From contig NZ_CP101137.1 of assembly GCF_028473745.1 (NCBI RefSeq), positions 6,076,001 to 6,140,000 of the forward strand: a stretch of 64,000 bases of DNA, in the 5' to 3' direction. Shown here piece by piece: positions 32,596 to 40,618 of the stretch. Position 1 is the first letter of the stretch. Each line of letters starts with the position of its first letter. A model generated the notes under the pieces. The model had not been told where the DNA came from, did not search any database, and worked only from the letters and a program-made list of their open reading frames with translations. Made by a program: the position numbers and the translations under genes. The DNA is from Streptomyces sp. M92 (lineage in GTDB: Bacteria > Actinomycetota > Actinomycetes > Streptomycetales > Streptomycetaceae).

Positions 32596-33638
32596 AGCGT
32601 GATCACCGTCTTGATGTCGCCGGGGCCCCGTTCGAAGGCCCGGGTCGCCCGGGCCAACGGCACCCGGCGGGTGAGGAGCCGGTCCAGCCAGTCCCGGTCG
32701 GCCCGGGCCAGTGCGTCGGCGGCCTGCCGGAAGTGGCGCCGGTTGGCGTTGACGGAGCCCACCACGACATCGTTCTCCAGCACGATGTCACGGTTGACGG
32801 TGCCCGCGTCCACGGTCAGGGACCGGCCGGTGGGCGAGACGCCGGTGAGGCAGACGACGCCGTACGCGGCCGTCCCGCGGATCGCGTCGAACACCAGCCG
32901 GCCGGCTCCGGTGGCCTCGACCACCACGTCGGGTCGTACGGCGGCGAGCACGTCGTCCGCCGCGTCGCTGTGGTAGGCGGCGCCGAGGGCGCGCACCAGG
33001 TCCGGCTTCGGACCGTCCGTGACCCGGTCCAGGACGTGCACGTCGAGGCCGCGCTGCCGCCCGAGCAGGGCGGCGAGCAGCCCGATGGGGCCGGCCCCGG
33101 TCACCAGTACGGTGCGGGGTTCGAACCAGGCCCGGGCACCGACCCGCTCGATCTGCTCCCAGGCCTTGGCCACGACGCTGGTCGGCTCCATGAGCACGCC
33201 GGCGAGCCCCAGGCCCGGGTCGATCCGCACGGCGTAGTCCGGCTCCAGGCGCCACAGCTCGGCGCCGTAGCCGTCGATTTCCTTGATGCCGCGCTCGCGG
33301 TAGCGGCCGTTGCGGCACATGTCGAACTCGCCGTGCGCGCAGGCGCCGCACGGCTCCGGGTCGGGGCGTCGCACCACGCCCGCCACCAGGTCGCCGGGGC
33401 CGAAGCCGCTGTCCCGCGGTGCTTCGGCCACCCGGCCGAGCGACTCGTGGCCGAGGACCAGCCGGTCGTGGTGCGGCGGGGCCTGGCCGTAGGCGCCCGA
33501 GGCGATCTCCCGGTCCGTGCCGCAGACGCCGAGGGCCAGACCGCGGACCAGCAGTTCACCGGCGGCCGGTTCCGGGTCGGGGACCTCCTCCACGGCGAGT
33601 GAGCCGTCCCGGCCCGGGCGGACGGTCAGTGCGCGCAT
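32592..33638 (-). CDS. Glucose 1-dehydrogenase-like zinc alcohol dehydrogenase
   Basis: 348 residues of the medium-chain dehydrogenase family. Catalytic zinc ligands are in GVCGTDREI and LVLGHESLG; a structural-zinc Cys cluster is CGACAHGEFDMC. The NAD(P) loop is VLVTGAGPIGLLAALLG. The C-terminal GSVNANRRHFRQAADALA matches the Glu_dehyd_C region of glucose 1-dehydrogenases. It should oxidise an aldose to the lactone. ATG 33638 (MRALTV) is nine bases after GAGAGG; the ATG three codons earlier abuts that site and is less likely. Coupled to the enolase-superfamily gene, so the two may form a non-phosphorylative sugar oxidation branch. Confidence 0.87.
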   Translation of the reverse strand: MRALTVRPGRDGSLAVEEVPDPEPAAGELLVRGLALGVCGTDREIASGAYGQAPPHHDRLVLGHESLGRVAEAPRDSGFGPGDLVAGVVRRPDPEPCGACAHGEFDMCRNGRYRERGIKEIDGYGAELWRLEPDYAVRIDPGLGLAGVLMEPTSVVAKAWEQIERVGARAWFEPRTVLVTGAGPIGLLAALLGRQRGLDVHVLDRVTDGPKPDLVRALGAAYHSDAADDVLAAVRPDVVVEATGAGRLVFDAIRGTAAYGVVCLTGVSPTGRSLTVDAGTVNRDIVLENDVVVGSVNANRRHFRQAADALARADRDWLDRLLTRRVPLARATRAFERGPGDIKTVITL

Positions 33639-33816
33639 GCTGGTCATCCTCTCGGCTCGCCTTCCCGGGGCCGGTTCCCCGCACCGCCCGACCCATGCGT
33701 GGGCCGTCCGCGGCTGTGCGGCGGGCGTCCGGGTGGCGGCACGTTTGCCCAGGCCGTCCCGGGTCACTCAGTTGCGCGTCCACGAGCCATCGGAAGGACC
33801 GCCCGAGGAGCACCCC

Positions 33817-34614
33817 GTGAACCGGTTCTGGCAGCCGTTCCACCGTGTGTGGGACCGGCTGGCCGCCTCCGCCCTGGTCCGGCGCGGCCGGGACCTGGAG
33901 CTGATGCACCGTGCCATGGGGTTCGCCACCCTCGCGCTGGTCACCCTGGCGCCGCTGCTCATCGTGGTGGCCGCCTTCGATCCGCTCGGACGCGGCGGCT
34001 TCGCGTCCTGGCTGGCCGACGGCATGGGACTGTCCGGCCGCTCCGCCAAGGTGCTGACCGACATCATCAGTCCGCCGACCAAGGTCATCGGCACCACCAG
34101 TGTCTGGGGCGGCATCGCGCTCGCCGTGTTCGGCGTGTCCTTCGCGGCGAGTGTGCAGAACGGCTACGAGCGCATCTGGGAGCTGCCCTCCGGCCCCTGG
34201 CACCGTGTGTGGCGCCAGCTGACCTGGGTGGTCATGCTGACCGCCTACCTCTACCAGGAGGTCCAGACGCGGACCGCGCTGCACGGGTCGTTGCGGATCG
34301 CGCTGTCCACGGCGACGGGCATGCTGTTCTTCTGGTGGGGCCAGCACTTCCTGCTCGGCAGCCAGGTCCGCTGGCGGGACCTGCTGCCGGGGGCCGTCGC
34401 GACCATGGTCGGCCTCATCGGGCTGCGGGGTTTCTCGTACCTGGTCTTCACCCCGCTCATCCTGGACAACGCGATCAGCTACGGCACCGTCGGCATCGTG
34501 CTGGTGGTGGAGTCCTGGCTGATCGGCGTGGGGTTCGTCGTGTTCGGCGGCGCGATGGTCGGTCACTGGTTCTGCGAGCACCACTGGTGGACGCGCACGA
34601 TCGACCGGGAGTGA
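33817..34614 (+). CDS. YihY/BrkB-family membrane protein
   Basis: 265 residues from GTG 33817 with GAGGAG upstream. Helices near residues 40-60 (GFATLALVTLAPLLIVVAAF), 95-115 (GTTSVWGGIALAVFGVSF), 140-155, 170-185, 195-220 and 230-255 are typical of the family, often called BrkB or, wrongly, ribonuclease BN. The conserved WELPSGPWHRVWRQL follows the third helix. It lacks the long C-terminal extension of some members. Function is unsettled for the family; a lipid or small-molecule transport role is suspected. Confidence 0.82.
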   Translation: MNRFWQPFHRVWDRLAASALVRRGRDLELMHRAMGFATLALVTLAPLLIVVAAFDPLGRGGFASWLADGMGLSGRSAKVLTDIISPPTKVIGTTSVWGGIALAVFGVSFAASVQNGYERIWELPSGPWHRVWRQLTWVVMLTAYLYQEVQTRTALHGSLRIALSTATGMLFFWWGQHFLLGSQVRWRDLLPGAVATMVGLIGLRGFSYLVFTPLILDNAISYGTVGIVLVVESWLIGVGFVVFGGAMVGHWFCEHHWWTRTIDRE

Positions 34615-34628
34615 GCGGTCCTCCGGTC

Positions 34629-34663
34629 CCTCGCCCCCGCTACCTACTCGCCCCCGCTACCTA
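34629..34663 (+). repeat. Tandem 17-bp duplication
   Basis: Two adjacent copies of CTCGCCCCCGCTACCTA-type sequence fill the gap between the YihY gene and the next lipoprotein gene. Perfect in its overlap, too short to be a mobile element, likely replication slippage. Confidence 0.7.
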
Positions 34664-34682
34664 CCGGAAAGGCATACGTTCC

Positions 34683-35285
34683 ATGGTCCGCCTCCTGATG
34701 TGCACCGGCACCCGGCGTCGCGCCCGCGTCCCGTGGGTCTCCGCGTCCGTGGCGGCGTGCGTCCTGCTGGTCACCGGCGCCGGCTGCGAGGGCCCACCGC
34801 CCTCGCCGCGCCCGGAGGTGCTGCCACAGGTCGAGGCGCCCTACGACCGTGCCGTGCGCGAGGCGCTCGACGAGGTCTCCGGCAGCCGGCTGCTCTCGCT
34901 GGCCCTGCGCGGGGCCACCGAGCCGGAACCCGTCTGGTACACCCGGGTGGCCGGCCGGGACGGAACCGTTCACGTGGTCCGCGTCGGGGCCGTGCACGGG
35001 CGGCTGCTGGGCTCCTCCGTGCCGGGCGGGCAGACGGCCGCAGACAAGGAACGGGTCGCCGCGCTGGCCGACTCGGCCGAGGTGCTGCCCGAGGTGGCGG
35101 TCGAGCAGGTGAAGAGCCCGGACTTCGGCAAGGTGTCCGGCATCCGCCTGGAGAAGGACCGGCGGGATCGCACGGTGTGGTCCGTGGAGGTGACCACCGT
35201 GCGCCGGGACCACGCGCAGACCTACCTGGTCGACGCGGTGACGAAGGAGATACTCGACCATCGGACGGCCGCACCGGCCGCCTGA
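34683..35285 (+). CDS. PepSY-like lipoprotein
   Basis: 200 residues from ATG 34683 (GGAAAGG upstream). The signal peptide (VSASVAACVLLVTGAGC) ends in a lipobox with Cys at about residue 35. The body contains one or two PepSY-like units (YDRAVREALDEVSGSRLLSL ... HVVRVGAVHGRLLGS and RTVWSVEVTTVRRDHAQTYL ... VTKEILDHR), as in the larger lipoprotein at 17873-18634. Probably extracytoplasmic; protease inhibition is the family idea, not shown here. It follows the YihY gene by 68 bp and may be cotranscribed. Confidence 0.7.
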   Translation: MVRLLMCTGTRRRARVPWVSASVAACVLLVTGAGCEGPPPSPRPEVLPQVEAPYDRAVREALDEVSGSRLLSLALRGATEPEPVWYTRVAGRDGTVHVVRVGAVHGRLLGSSVPGGQTAADKERVAALADSAEVLPEVAVEQVKSPDFGKVSGIRLEKDRRDRTVWSVEVTTVRRDHAQTYLVDAVTKEILDHRTAAPAA

Positions 35286-35785
35286 GTCGCGGACCGACGG
35301 GAGCGGGGCGGGCCTGCCCGGCCGGCACCGGCGGGCAAACCGGACTGACCGGACCGGGACGGCACGCCGGGCCGCCGCCCGGCGGAGACGGCACGAACCG
35401 GACCGTCGTCCTGCCGGACCGGCACCGTCGCCCGGCCCGGCGCCCGGCCCGGCGCCCGCACGCGCCGCCTACCGCGCCCGCACACTCGGGCACCCGAACA
35501 CATGCCCGGACGCCCGGCCAAGCGCCCGGCCCGACGCGAACACGTCCGACCCCGCAGCACCCCGCCCTCAGGCGGGGCCATCCCCGCACACGGCCAGCCG
35601 CCCCCGCACACCTGACAATCACCCCTCCCCCCAGGCACAGCACCGACCGGCGCCCAAAGACCGGGCCAGGCGCACCGGCCCGGCCCGAACACGGCCGAGT
35701 CCGCCGCGTTCCACCCTGGCGGGACCGGGTCACGGAAGCCGGGCGGCCTGGTGCCCGCGACGACCCGGCGTACTCCCGGACGGGC
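35286..35785. other. 500-bp gene-free, C-rich stretch
   Basis: No open frame here shows plausible protein sequence on either strand; translations are low-complexity Arg/Pro/Gly. The top strand is markedly richer in C than G, with many CCCGGCC and GGCGCCCGG motifs. A small hairpin (arms 35560-35566 and 35571-35577) may end the lipoprotein transcript. The stretch may be decayed sequence; I see no recognisable relic. Confidence 0.6.
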
Positions 35786-36910
35786 CTACGTCCACGCCCT
35801 TCGGGCGGCGCGCGCGGTCCGGCGCAGTGACGCCTCCACCGCACCGTGGCGGGAGCGTCGGCGCATCCCGTCGGCGAGCGCGGCGGCGGCCGTTCCGGTC
35901 ACCGCGGCGGCCAGGGCGAGCGGGCGGCGGTGGCGGGAGAGCCAGAACTGGACGCTGCGCGGGTGGGCCTCGTCGTCGAAGGCACCGTGGGCGCCGTAGT
36001 CGGCGGGGGCGGTGTCGTCCGGCGGCTTCCACAGGTTGACCGGCCGGGACGGGTCGACGGGCTCGTCGGTCTGCTGCCCGTCGTAGCCGGTGCGGGCCAG
36101 GTAGCGGTCCAGGAGTCCCGGGGCGAGCTTCTGGCCCAGCAGGGTGGCGACGGTCGAGCCGCCGACCCAGTACTCGCGCCGCTCGGCATGGTCCGCGGCG
36201 TACAGGACCGCCTCGGCCGCGACCTCGGGCTGGTAGACGGGGGCCACCGGGCGCGGGTGCCGGGGCAGCCGGGTGAGGACCCAGCTGAACTGGGGCGTGT
36301 TCAGCCCGGGCATCTGCACCATGGTCACCCGCACCCCGCTGCGGTCGTGCAGCAGCTCGCAGCGCAGGGACTCGGTGAATCCCTCGATGGCGTGCTTGGC
36401 CCCGCAGTACACCGCCTGGAGCGGGACGCTGCGCCGGGCCAGGGCGGAGCCGACCTGGACGATGGTGCCGCGGTCGCGCGGGGTCATGCGGCGCAGGGCG
36501 GCCTGGGTGCCGTGGACGAAGCCGAAGTAGGTGACCTCGGTGGCCCGCCGCAGTTCCTCGGGCTTGATCTCCGCCACGGGCGCGAAGACGGTCGAGAAGG
36601 CGGCGTTCACCCACACGTCGATCGGGCCCAGCTCCGCCTCGATCCGGTCGGCCGCCGCGTCCACCGCTTCGGCGTCGGAGACGTCCACCACCAGCGGCAG
36701 CGCGCGCCCGCCCGCCTCCCGGACCTCCTCGGCCGCCCGCTCGAGACCGTGCTCGCCGCGCGCGAGCAGGGCTACCGCACGGCCACGGGCGCCGAAGGCC
36801 CGTGCGGTGGCCCGGCCGACACCGCCGCTCGCCCCGGTGACGACCACGACGCCGGTGTCGCCCGCCCGGCGGCGCGGCCCGCCGCCGCGGTCCTGTGGGC
36901 CGCCGCTCAC
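35786..36910 (-). CDS. Short-chain dehydrogenase/reductase
   Basis: 374 residues from GTG 36910, which overlaps the stop of the pyruvate oxidase gene (GTGA). NAD(P) motif VVVTGASGGVGRATARAFGA, WVNAAFSTVFAP in place of the classic NNAG, catalytic Ser in IVQVGSALARRSVP, and Tyr/Lys in QAVYCGAKHAIEGFTES. The extra 110-residue C-terminal part ends with a hydrophobic helix (RRPLALAAAVTGTAAAALAD) and a basic tail, suggesting membrane association; this long form is common in streptomycetes. Substrate unknown. Coupling to the oxidase suggests a shared job, perhaps redox handling of a C2-C4 compound. Confidence 0.86.
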   Translation of the reverse strand: MSGGPQDRGGGPRRRAGDTGVVVVTGASGGVGRATARAFGARGRAVALLARGEHGLERAAEEVREAGGRALPLVVDVSDAEAVDAAADRIEAELGPIDVWVNAAFSTVFAPVAEIKPEELRRATEVTYFGFVHGTQAALRRMTPRDRGTIVQVGSALARRSVPLQAVYCGAKHAIEGFTESLRCELLHDRSGVRVTMVQMPGLNTPQFSWVLTRLPRHPRPVAPVYQPEVAAEAVLYAADHAERREYWVGGSTVATLLGQKLAPGLLDRYLARTGYDGQQTDEPVDPSRPVNLWKPPDDTAPADYGAHGAFDDEAHPRSVQFWLSRHRRPLALAAAVTGTAAAALADGMRRRSRHGAVEASLRRTARAARRAWT

Positions 36911-38709
36911 TTCTTGCCCCTTCCCGGCAGGTGCTCGGCGTACTCGGTGAGCTTCTGGCGTACGCCCTTGGCGGCGATCCCGGTGGCCTCCGGGTCGTGC
37001 AGCGCGGCCTTGACGGCCTTCTTGCCCTGCTCCTTCATGATGTGCGGCGGGATCGGCGCGATCTCCGCGTCGACCTTGAACTCCAGGACCACGGGCCGGC
37101 CGGCGGACAGTGCCTCGTCCCACGCGTCGCCGACCTTCTTGGGGTCGGAGCAGACGATGCCCTTGAGGCCGAGGAGTTCGGCGTAGGCGGCGTAGGGGAC
37201 GTCGGGGATGTCCTGCGAGCCGGGGTACTTGGGGTCGCCGGCCATGGCGCGCTGCTCCCAGGTGACCTGGTTGAGGTCCTGATTGTTGAAGACGCAGAAG
37301 ATCAGCGGGGCCGGGCCGGACAGGCGGTCCAGGTACCGCTTGACGGTGATCATCTCGTTCATGCCGTTCATCTGGAACGCGCCGTCACCGACGAAGGCGA
37401 TCACCGGCCGGTCGGGGTAGGCGAACCGCGCCGCGATGGCGTACGGAGTGCCCGGGCCCATCGTCGCCAGGGTGCCGGACAGCGAGGCGCGCATGCCGTC
37501 GCGGAGCTTGAGGTGCCGGGCCCACCAGTTGGTGCCCGAGCCGGAGTCGGCCGTGAGGATGGCGTCGTCGGGCAGCCGGGAGGAGAGTTCGGCGGCGACG
37601 GCCTGCGGGTTGATGGTCTTGCCGAAGTGCTCGCCGGCCCAGCGGTCGGCGAGGTCGTGCCACTCCCGCACGTCCTTCTCGATCTTCTCCCGCCAGCCTC
37701 GGTCCTTCTTGCGCTGGAGCAGTGGGATCAGGGCGCGCAGGGTCTCCTTGGAGTCGCCGACGAGGTGGGCGTCCATGGGGTAGCGGATGCCGATCATGCG
37801 TCCGTCGATGTCGATCTCGACGCCCCGGGCCTGCCCCTCCTCGGGCAGCCACTCCGAGTACGGGAAGCTGCTGCCGACCATCAGCAGGGTGTCGCAGCCC
37901 TGGATCATCTTGTCGCTGGCCTTGCTGCCCAGCAGGCCGATGGGTCCGGTGACGTAGGGCAGGTCGTCGGGCAGGACCTCGCGGCCGAGCAGTGCCTTGG
38001 CGACGCCGGCGCCGAGCAGTTCGGCCACCTCCATGACCTCGGCCTCGGCGTTGGCGGCGCCCTGGCCGACCAGCATGGCGACCTTGTCGCCCGCGTTGAG
38101 GACGTCGGCGGCCTTGCGCAGCTCGTCGTGGTCGGGCAGGACCCGGGGGCGGCTCCAGCCGACGCTGGAGAAGACGGACCCGTGCTCCCTGGGCGGGGAG
38201 GGCATGGCGTCCTCCTCCTGCACGTCGTTGGGGATGATGATCGTGGCGACGCCCCGGGTGGTCAGCGCGGTCTTGAAGGCGCGGTCGATCACGTGCCGGG
38301 CCTGGCCCGGGTGCACGACCATCTGGCAGAACTCGGACACGTCCGCGAACAGCTGGTCGAGGGCGATCTCCTGCTGATAGTGGGTGCCCAGCGAGAGCCG
38401 CTTCTGCTGGCCGACCACGGCGACCACGGGCTGGTGGTCGAGCTTGGCGTCGTAGAGGCCGTTGAGCAGGTGTACGGCACCCGGGCCGGAGGTGGCGACG
38501 CAGCAGCCCACCTCGCCGGTGAACTTCGCGTGGGCGCAGGCCATGAACGCGGACATCTCCTCGTGCCGGGCCTGGATGAACTCCGGGTCGCCGTCGGCCC
38601 GGTCGAAGGCGCCGAGCAGACCGTTGATGCCGTCACCCGGATAGCCGTACACACGCTGCACGCCCCACTCGGACAGGCGCTGGAGCACATAGTCGGCGAC
38701 TTGGGTCAT
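36907..38709 (-). CDS. ThDP-dependent pyruvate oxidase / pyruvate:quinone oxidoreductase-like enzyme
   Basis: 600 residues. The ThDP-activating Glu lies in IQARHEEMSAFMACAHAKF, the central FAD/ADP-like domain spans about 190-340, and the Mg-ThDP motif runs from GDGAFQMNGMNEM to FCVFNNQDLN. It resembles PoxB-type enzymes that decarboxylate pyruvate to acetate and reduce quinone, but the short C-terminal tail lacks an obvious PoxB lipid-binding helix. ATG 38709 is a clean start. Translationally coupled to an SDR gene. Annotated relatives are called pyruvate dehydrogenase or simply ThDP-requiring enzyme; acetolactate synthase is less likely. Confidence 0.88.
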   Translation of the reverse strand: MTQVADYVLQRLSEWGVQRVYGYPGDGINGLLGAFDRADGDPEFIQARHEEMSAFMACAHAKFTGEVGCCVATSGPGAVHLLNGLYDAKLDHQPVVAVVGQQKRLSLGTHYQQEIALDQLFADVSEFCQMVVHPGQARHVIDRAFKTALTTRGVATIIIPNDVQEEDAMPSPPREHGSVFSSVGWSRPRVLPDHDELRKAADVLNAGDKVAMLVGQGAANAEAEVMEVAELLGAGVAKALLGREVLPDDLPYVTGPIGLLGSKASDKMIQGCDTLLMVGSSFPYSEWLPEEGQARGVEIDIDGRMIGIRYPMDAHLVGDSKETLRALIPLLQRKKDRGWREKIEKDVREWHDLADRWAGEHFGKTINPQAVAAELSSRLPDDAILTADSGSGTNWWARHLKLRDGMRASLSGTLATMGPGTPYAIAARFAYPDRPVIAFVGDGAFQMNGMNEMITVKRYLDRLSGPAPLIFCVFNNQDLNQVTWEQRAMAGDPKYPGSQDIPDVPYAAYAELLGLKGIVCSDPKKVGDAWDEALSAGRPVVLEFKVDAEIAPIPPHIMKEQGKKAVKAALHDPEATGIAAKGVRQKLTEYAEHLPGRGKK

Positions 38710-38823
38710 GAGGCTCTCCCGGGACGTGGGGGGACGACGGTCGGCTTGTGGAGTTGCCTTCCCCGGCCGCTCGTAAACCGGGCGGTACTCACCCGTTCGG
38801 CGACGAACCCACCTTCCACCCGG

Positions 38824-39310
38824 CAGGTGCGCGTGCCGCGGCGGCCGCGGGGCAAGTACCGCCGGGTGCGGCTCGCGCAGGAGGAGACGCGCCGGGCCGG
38901 GCGCACCGACGCAGGGGCGGTCCGCGGCCTCCGGCAGCCCGCCGGCATCGACGAGCGGGAGGTGCCGCTCGCCCTGCGGGCGGACCGGGCGGACCGGGCG
39001 GACCGGGCGGACCGGGCGGACCGGGCGGGCAACCCGCCGTCCGTGGACGAGGCGCGCGGCACCGGCAGGGGCTCGCCCTCGCGCAGACCATCGGCGGTGA
39101 CGACCCGGGGCTCGAACTGGTCACGCAGCTGCCGGCGCGCAGGTCGCTGGTCGCCGAGCTGCCGGCCGGGGAGCGGGCCATTCCGAAGCTGTACTTCGGC
39201 GACTGTCCGACCCAGCGGCAGGCGGCGGACGCCGTCGCCATCTCGCGGACGCACGTGTCCCGGCTGCCGGCGGACCTGCGCGTGTCTGCGGCGCGGACTG
39301 CCGAGGGCCG
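38824..39310 (+). pseudogene. Decayed SigB/SigF-type RNA polymerase sigma factor, C-terminal half
   Basis: Two frames carry pieces of one sigma factor. From about 38827 one frame reads VRVPRRPRGKYRRVRLAQEE ... IDEREVPLALRA, resembling the end of region 2 and region 3. After a 9-bp repeat run the match continues in another frame with LALAQTIGGDDPGLELV, LVAELPAGERAIPKLYFGD and AVAISRTHVSRLPADL, the linker and region 4 helix-turn-helix (family form: LPERERRIL..RFFGD.TQ..IA...GIS..HVSRLL). Region 2 proper, start codon and continuity are missing, and key helix positions are altered (SRLP for SRLL). Not functional. Confidence 0.78.
38978..39022 (+). repeat. Five tandem copies of a 9-bp unit inside the sigma pseudogene
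   Basis: GGGCGGACC repeated five times head to tail, followed by a partial copy. In frame it would add repeated Ala-Asp-Arg. It lies just before the point where the sigma-factor match changes reading frame, so slippage here is part of the gene's decay. Confidence 0.9.
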
Positions 39311-39326
39311 GCCCGCGCCCGGGCCG

Positions 39327-40394
39327 CTACCGCGGCGGCGGTGCGGTGCTCGCCCGGGTCACCAGCCGGGTGGGCACCAGCGTCGTGCCCCGCTCCGGGC
39401 CGTCCTGGCGCATCTTGCGCAGCACGGCCTCGACGCACAGCCGCCCCACCTCGGCGAAGTCCTGGTGGACGGTGGTCAGCGGCGGCAGGAAGGAACCGGC
39501 CTCGGCGATGTCGTCGAAGCCGATGACGCTGACGTCCTCGGGGACGCGCCGCCCTCGCTCGTGCAGGGCGCGCAGCAGGCCGAGGGCCATCTGGTCGTTG
39601 GCCGCGAAGACGGCCGTGCACTCCTCGCGGGCGGCGAGTTCGAGGCCGGCCCGGTAGCCGGACCGAGCCGACCAGTCACCCCGCACCAGGGGCGGCGGGG
39701 TGCGGCCGGCCTCGGCGAGCGTGTGCCGCCAGGCGTCCGTGCGGCGCTGGGCGGCGAAGGAGCCCTCGGGTCCGCCGAGGTGCCACACGGTGTCGTGCCC
39801 GAGGTCCAGCAGGTGGCGCACGGCGGCGCGGGTGCCGCCGGCCTGGTCGGTGTCGACGACCGTGTAGTGGTCGCCGGCGTCGGAGTCGACCACGACGACC
39901 TGGACGTGGGGCGGCAGCTGGAGCGTCGCCGCGTCCAGCAGGTGCACCTCCATGATGACGATGACCGCGTCGACCGCGAGCTCCTCCAGCCGGGAGAAGG
40001 CGCCCCGCACCTCGTCCTGGGTGGGGACGGCGACCGGCAGCAGGGTCACCGCGTACCCCTCGCTCGCCGCGGAGGTGGCGATGGCCTCCAGGGTGCGCAC
40101 GTTGCCGGTGGTGGCCAGCGAGAAGGTGATGACGCCGATGGTGCGGAACTCGCCGCGCTTGAGCGCGCGGGCCGCGCTGTTGGGCCGGTAGCCCAGCTCC
40201 TTCATGGCCGCCAGCACCTGCCGCCGGGTCTCCTCGGTCACCCCGGCGTAGCCGTTGGAGACGCGGGAGACGGTCTGCGAGGAGACCCCCGCCAGCCGCG
40301 CCACGTCCGCCATGGACGCGGTGGGCGCCCGGCCGCCGCGCCGGCGCCGCGCGCCCGCCTGCCGCGGGTCCGCGAGCCCCTCAGCCGTGTCCAC
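39327..40394 (-). CDS. LacI-family repressor of the galactoside operon
   Basis: 355 residues from GTG 40394 (GGAGAGG upstream). The DNA-binding head is SMADVARLAGVSSQTVSRVS with hinge NSAARALKRGEFRTIGV, followed by the two-lobed sugar-binding core (CTAVFAANDQMALGLLRAL, VSVIGFDDIAEAGSFLPPL). It is divergent from the ABC permease, and two palindromes with central CG sit in the 224-bp gap, so it should repress the importer and beta-galactosidase until a galactoside inducer binds. About 20 extra residues precede the usual LacI start; an internal start near SMADVA is also possible. Confidence 0.92.
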   Translation of the reverse strand: MDTAEGLADPRQAGARRRRGGRAPTASMADVARLAGVSSQTVSRVSNGYAGVTEETRRQVLAAMKELGYRPNSAARALKRGEFRTIGVITFSLATTGNVRTLEAIATSAASEGYAVTLLPVAVPTQDEVRGAFSRLEELAVDAVIVIMEVHLLDAATLQLPPHVQVVVVDSDAGDHYTVVDTDQAGGTRAAVRHLLDLGHDTVWHLGGPEGSFAAQRRTDAWRHTLAEAGRTPPPLVRGDWSARSGYRAGLELAAREECTAVFAANDQMALGLLRALHERGRRVPEDVSVIGFDDIAEAGSFLPPLTTVHQDFAEVGRLCVEAVLRKMRQDGPERGTTLVPTRLVTRASTAPPPR

Positions 40395-40490
40395 TTGCCG
40401 TCCGCCACCTCTCCGCAGCCGTCCGAGTCCGGTTCCCGAAAGGACCCTTGACCGTCCTCCTCGGGGCAGTGTAGACATGCCGCCACCGAA

Positions 40491-40504
40491 TGTTTACGTA
40501 AACA
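40491..40504. promoter_or_regulatory. LacI-type operator 1
   Basis: TGTTTACGTAAACA, a perfect 14-bp palindrome with central CG, between the divergent repressor and importer genes. With operator 2 it could support looping or bidirectional repression. Confidence 0.85.
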
Positions 40505-40548
40505 TACCAACCCCGGTCGGCCACCGGACCGCTCTACGCGCTGCGCGA

Positions 40549-40562
40549 TGTTTACGCAAACA
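40549..40562. promoter_or_regulatory. LacI-type operator 2
   Basis: TGTTTACGCAAACA, the same palindrome with one mismatch, 58 bp from operator 1 centre to centre and 57 bp before the first permease start codon. Confidence 0.85.
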
Positions 40563-40618
40563 TACTGACGCCACACAGGCTGCCCGAGGCTCCCGGACCT
40601 GGACGAGCGAGGAACGAC

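Noticed and set aside
35222..35692. Minus-strand frame of about 156 codons in the gene-free stretch
   Set aside because: Its translation is Arg/Gly/Pro-rich with no domain, no ribosome site, and overlaps the lipoprotein end.
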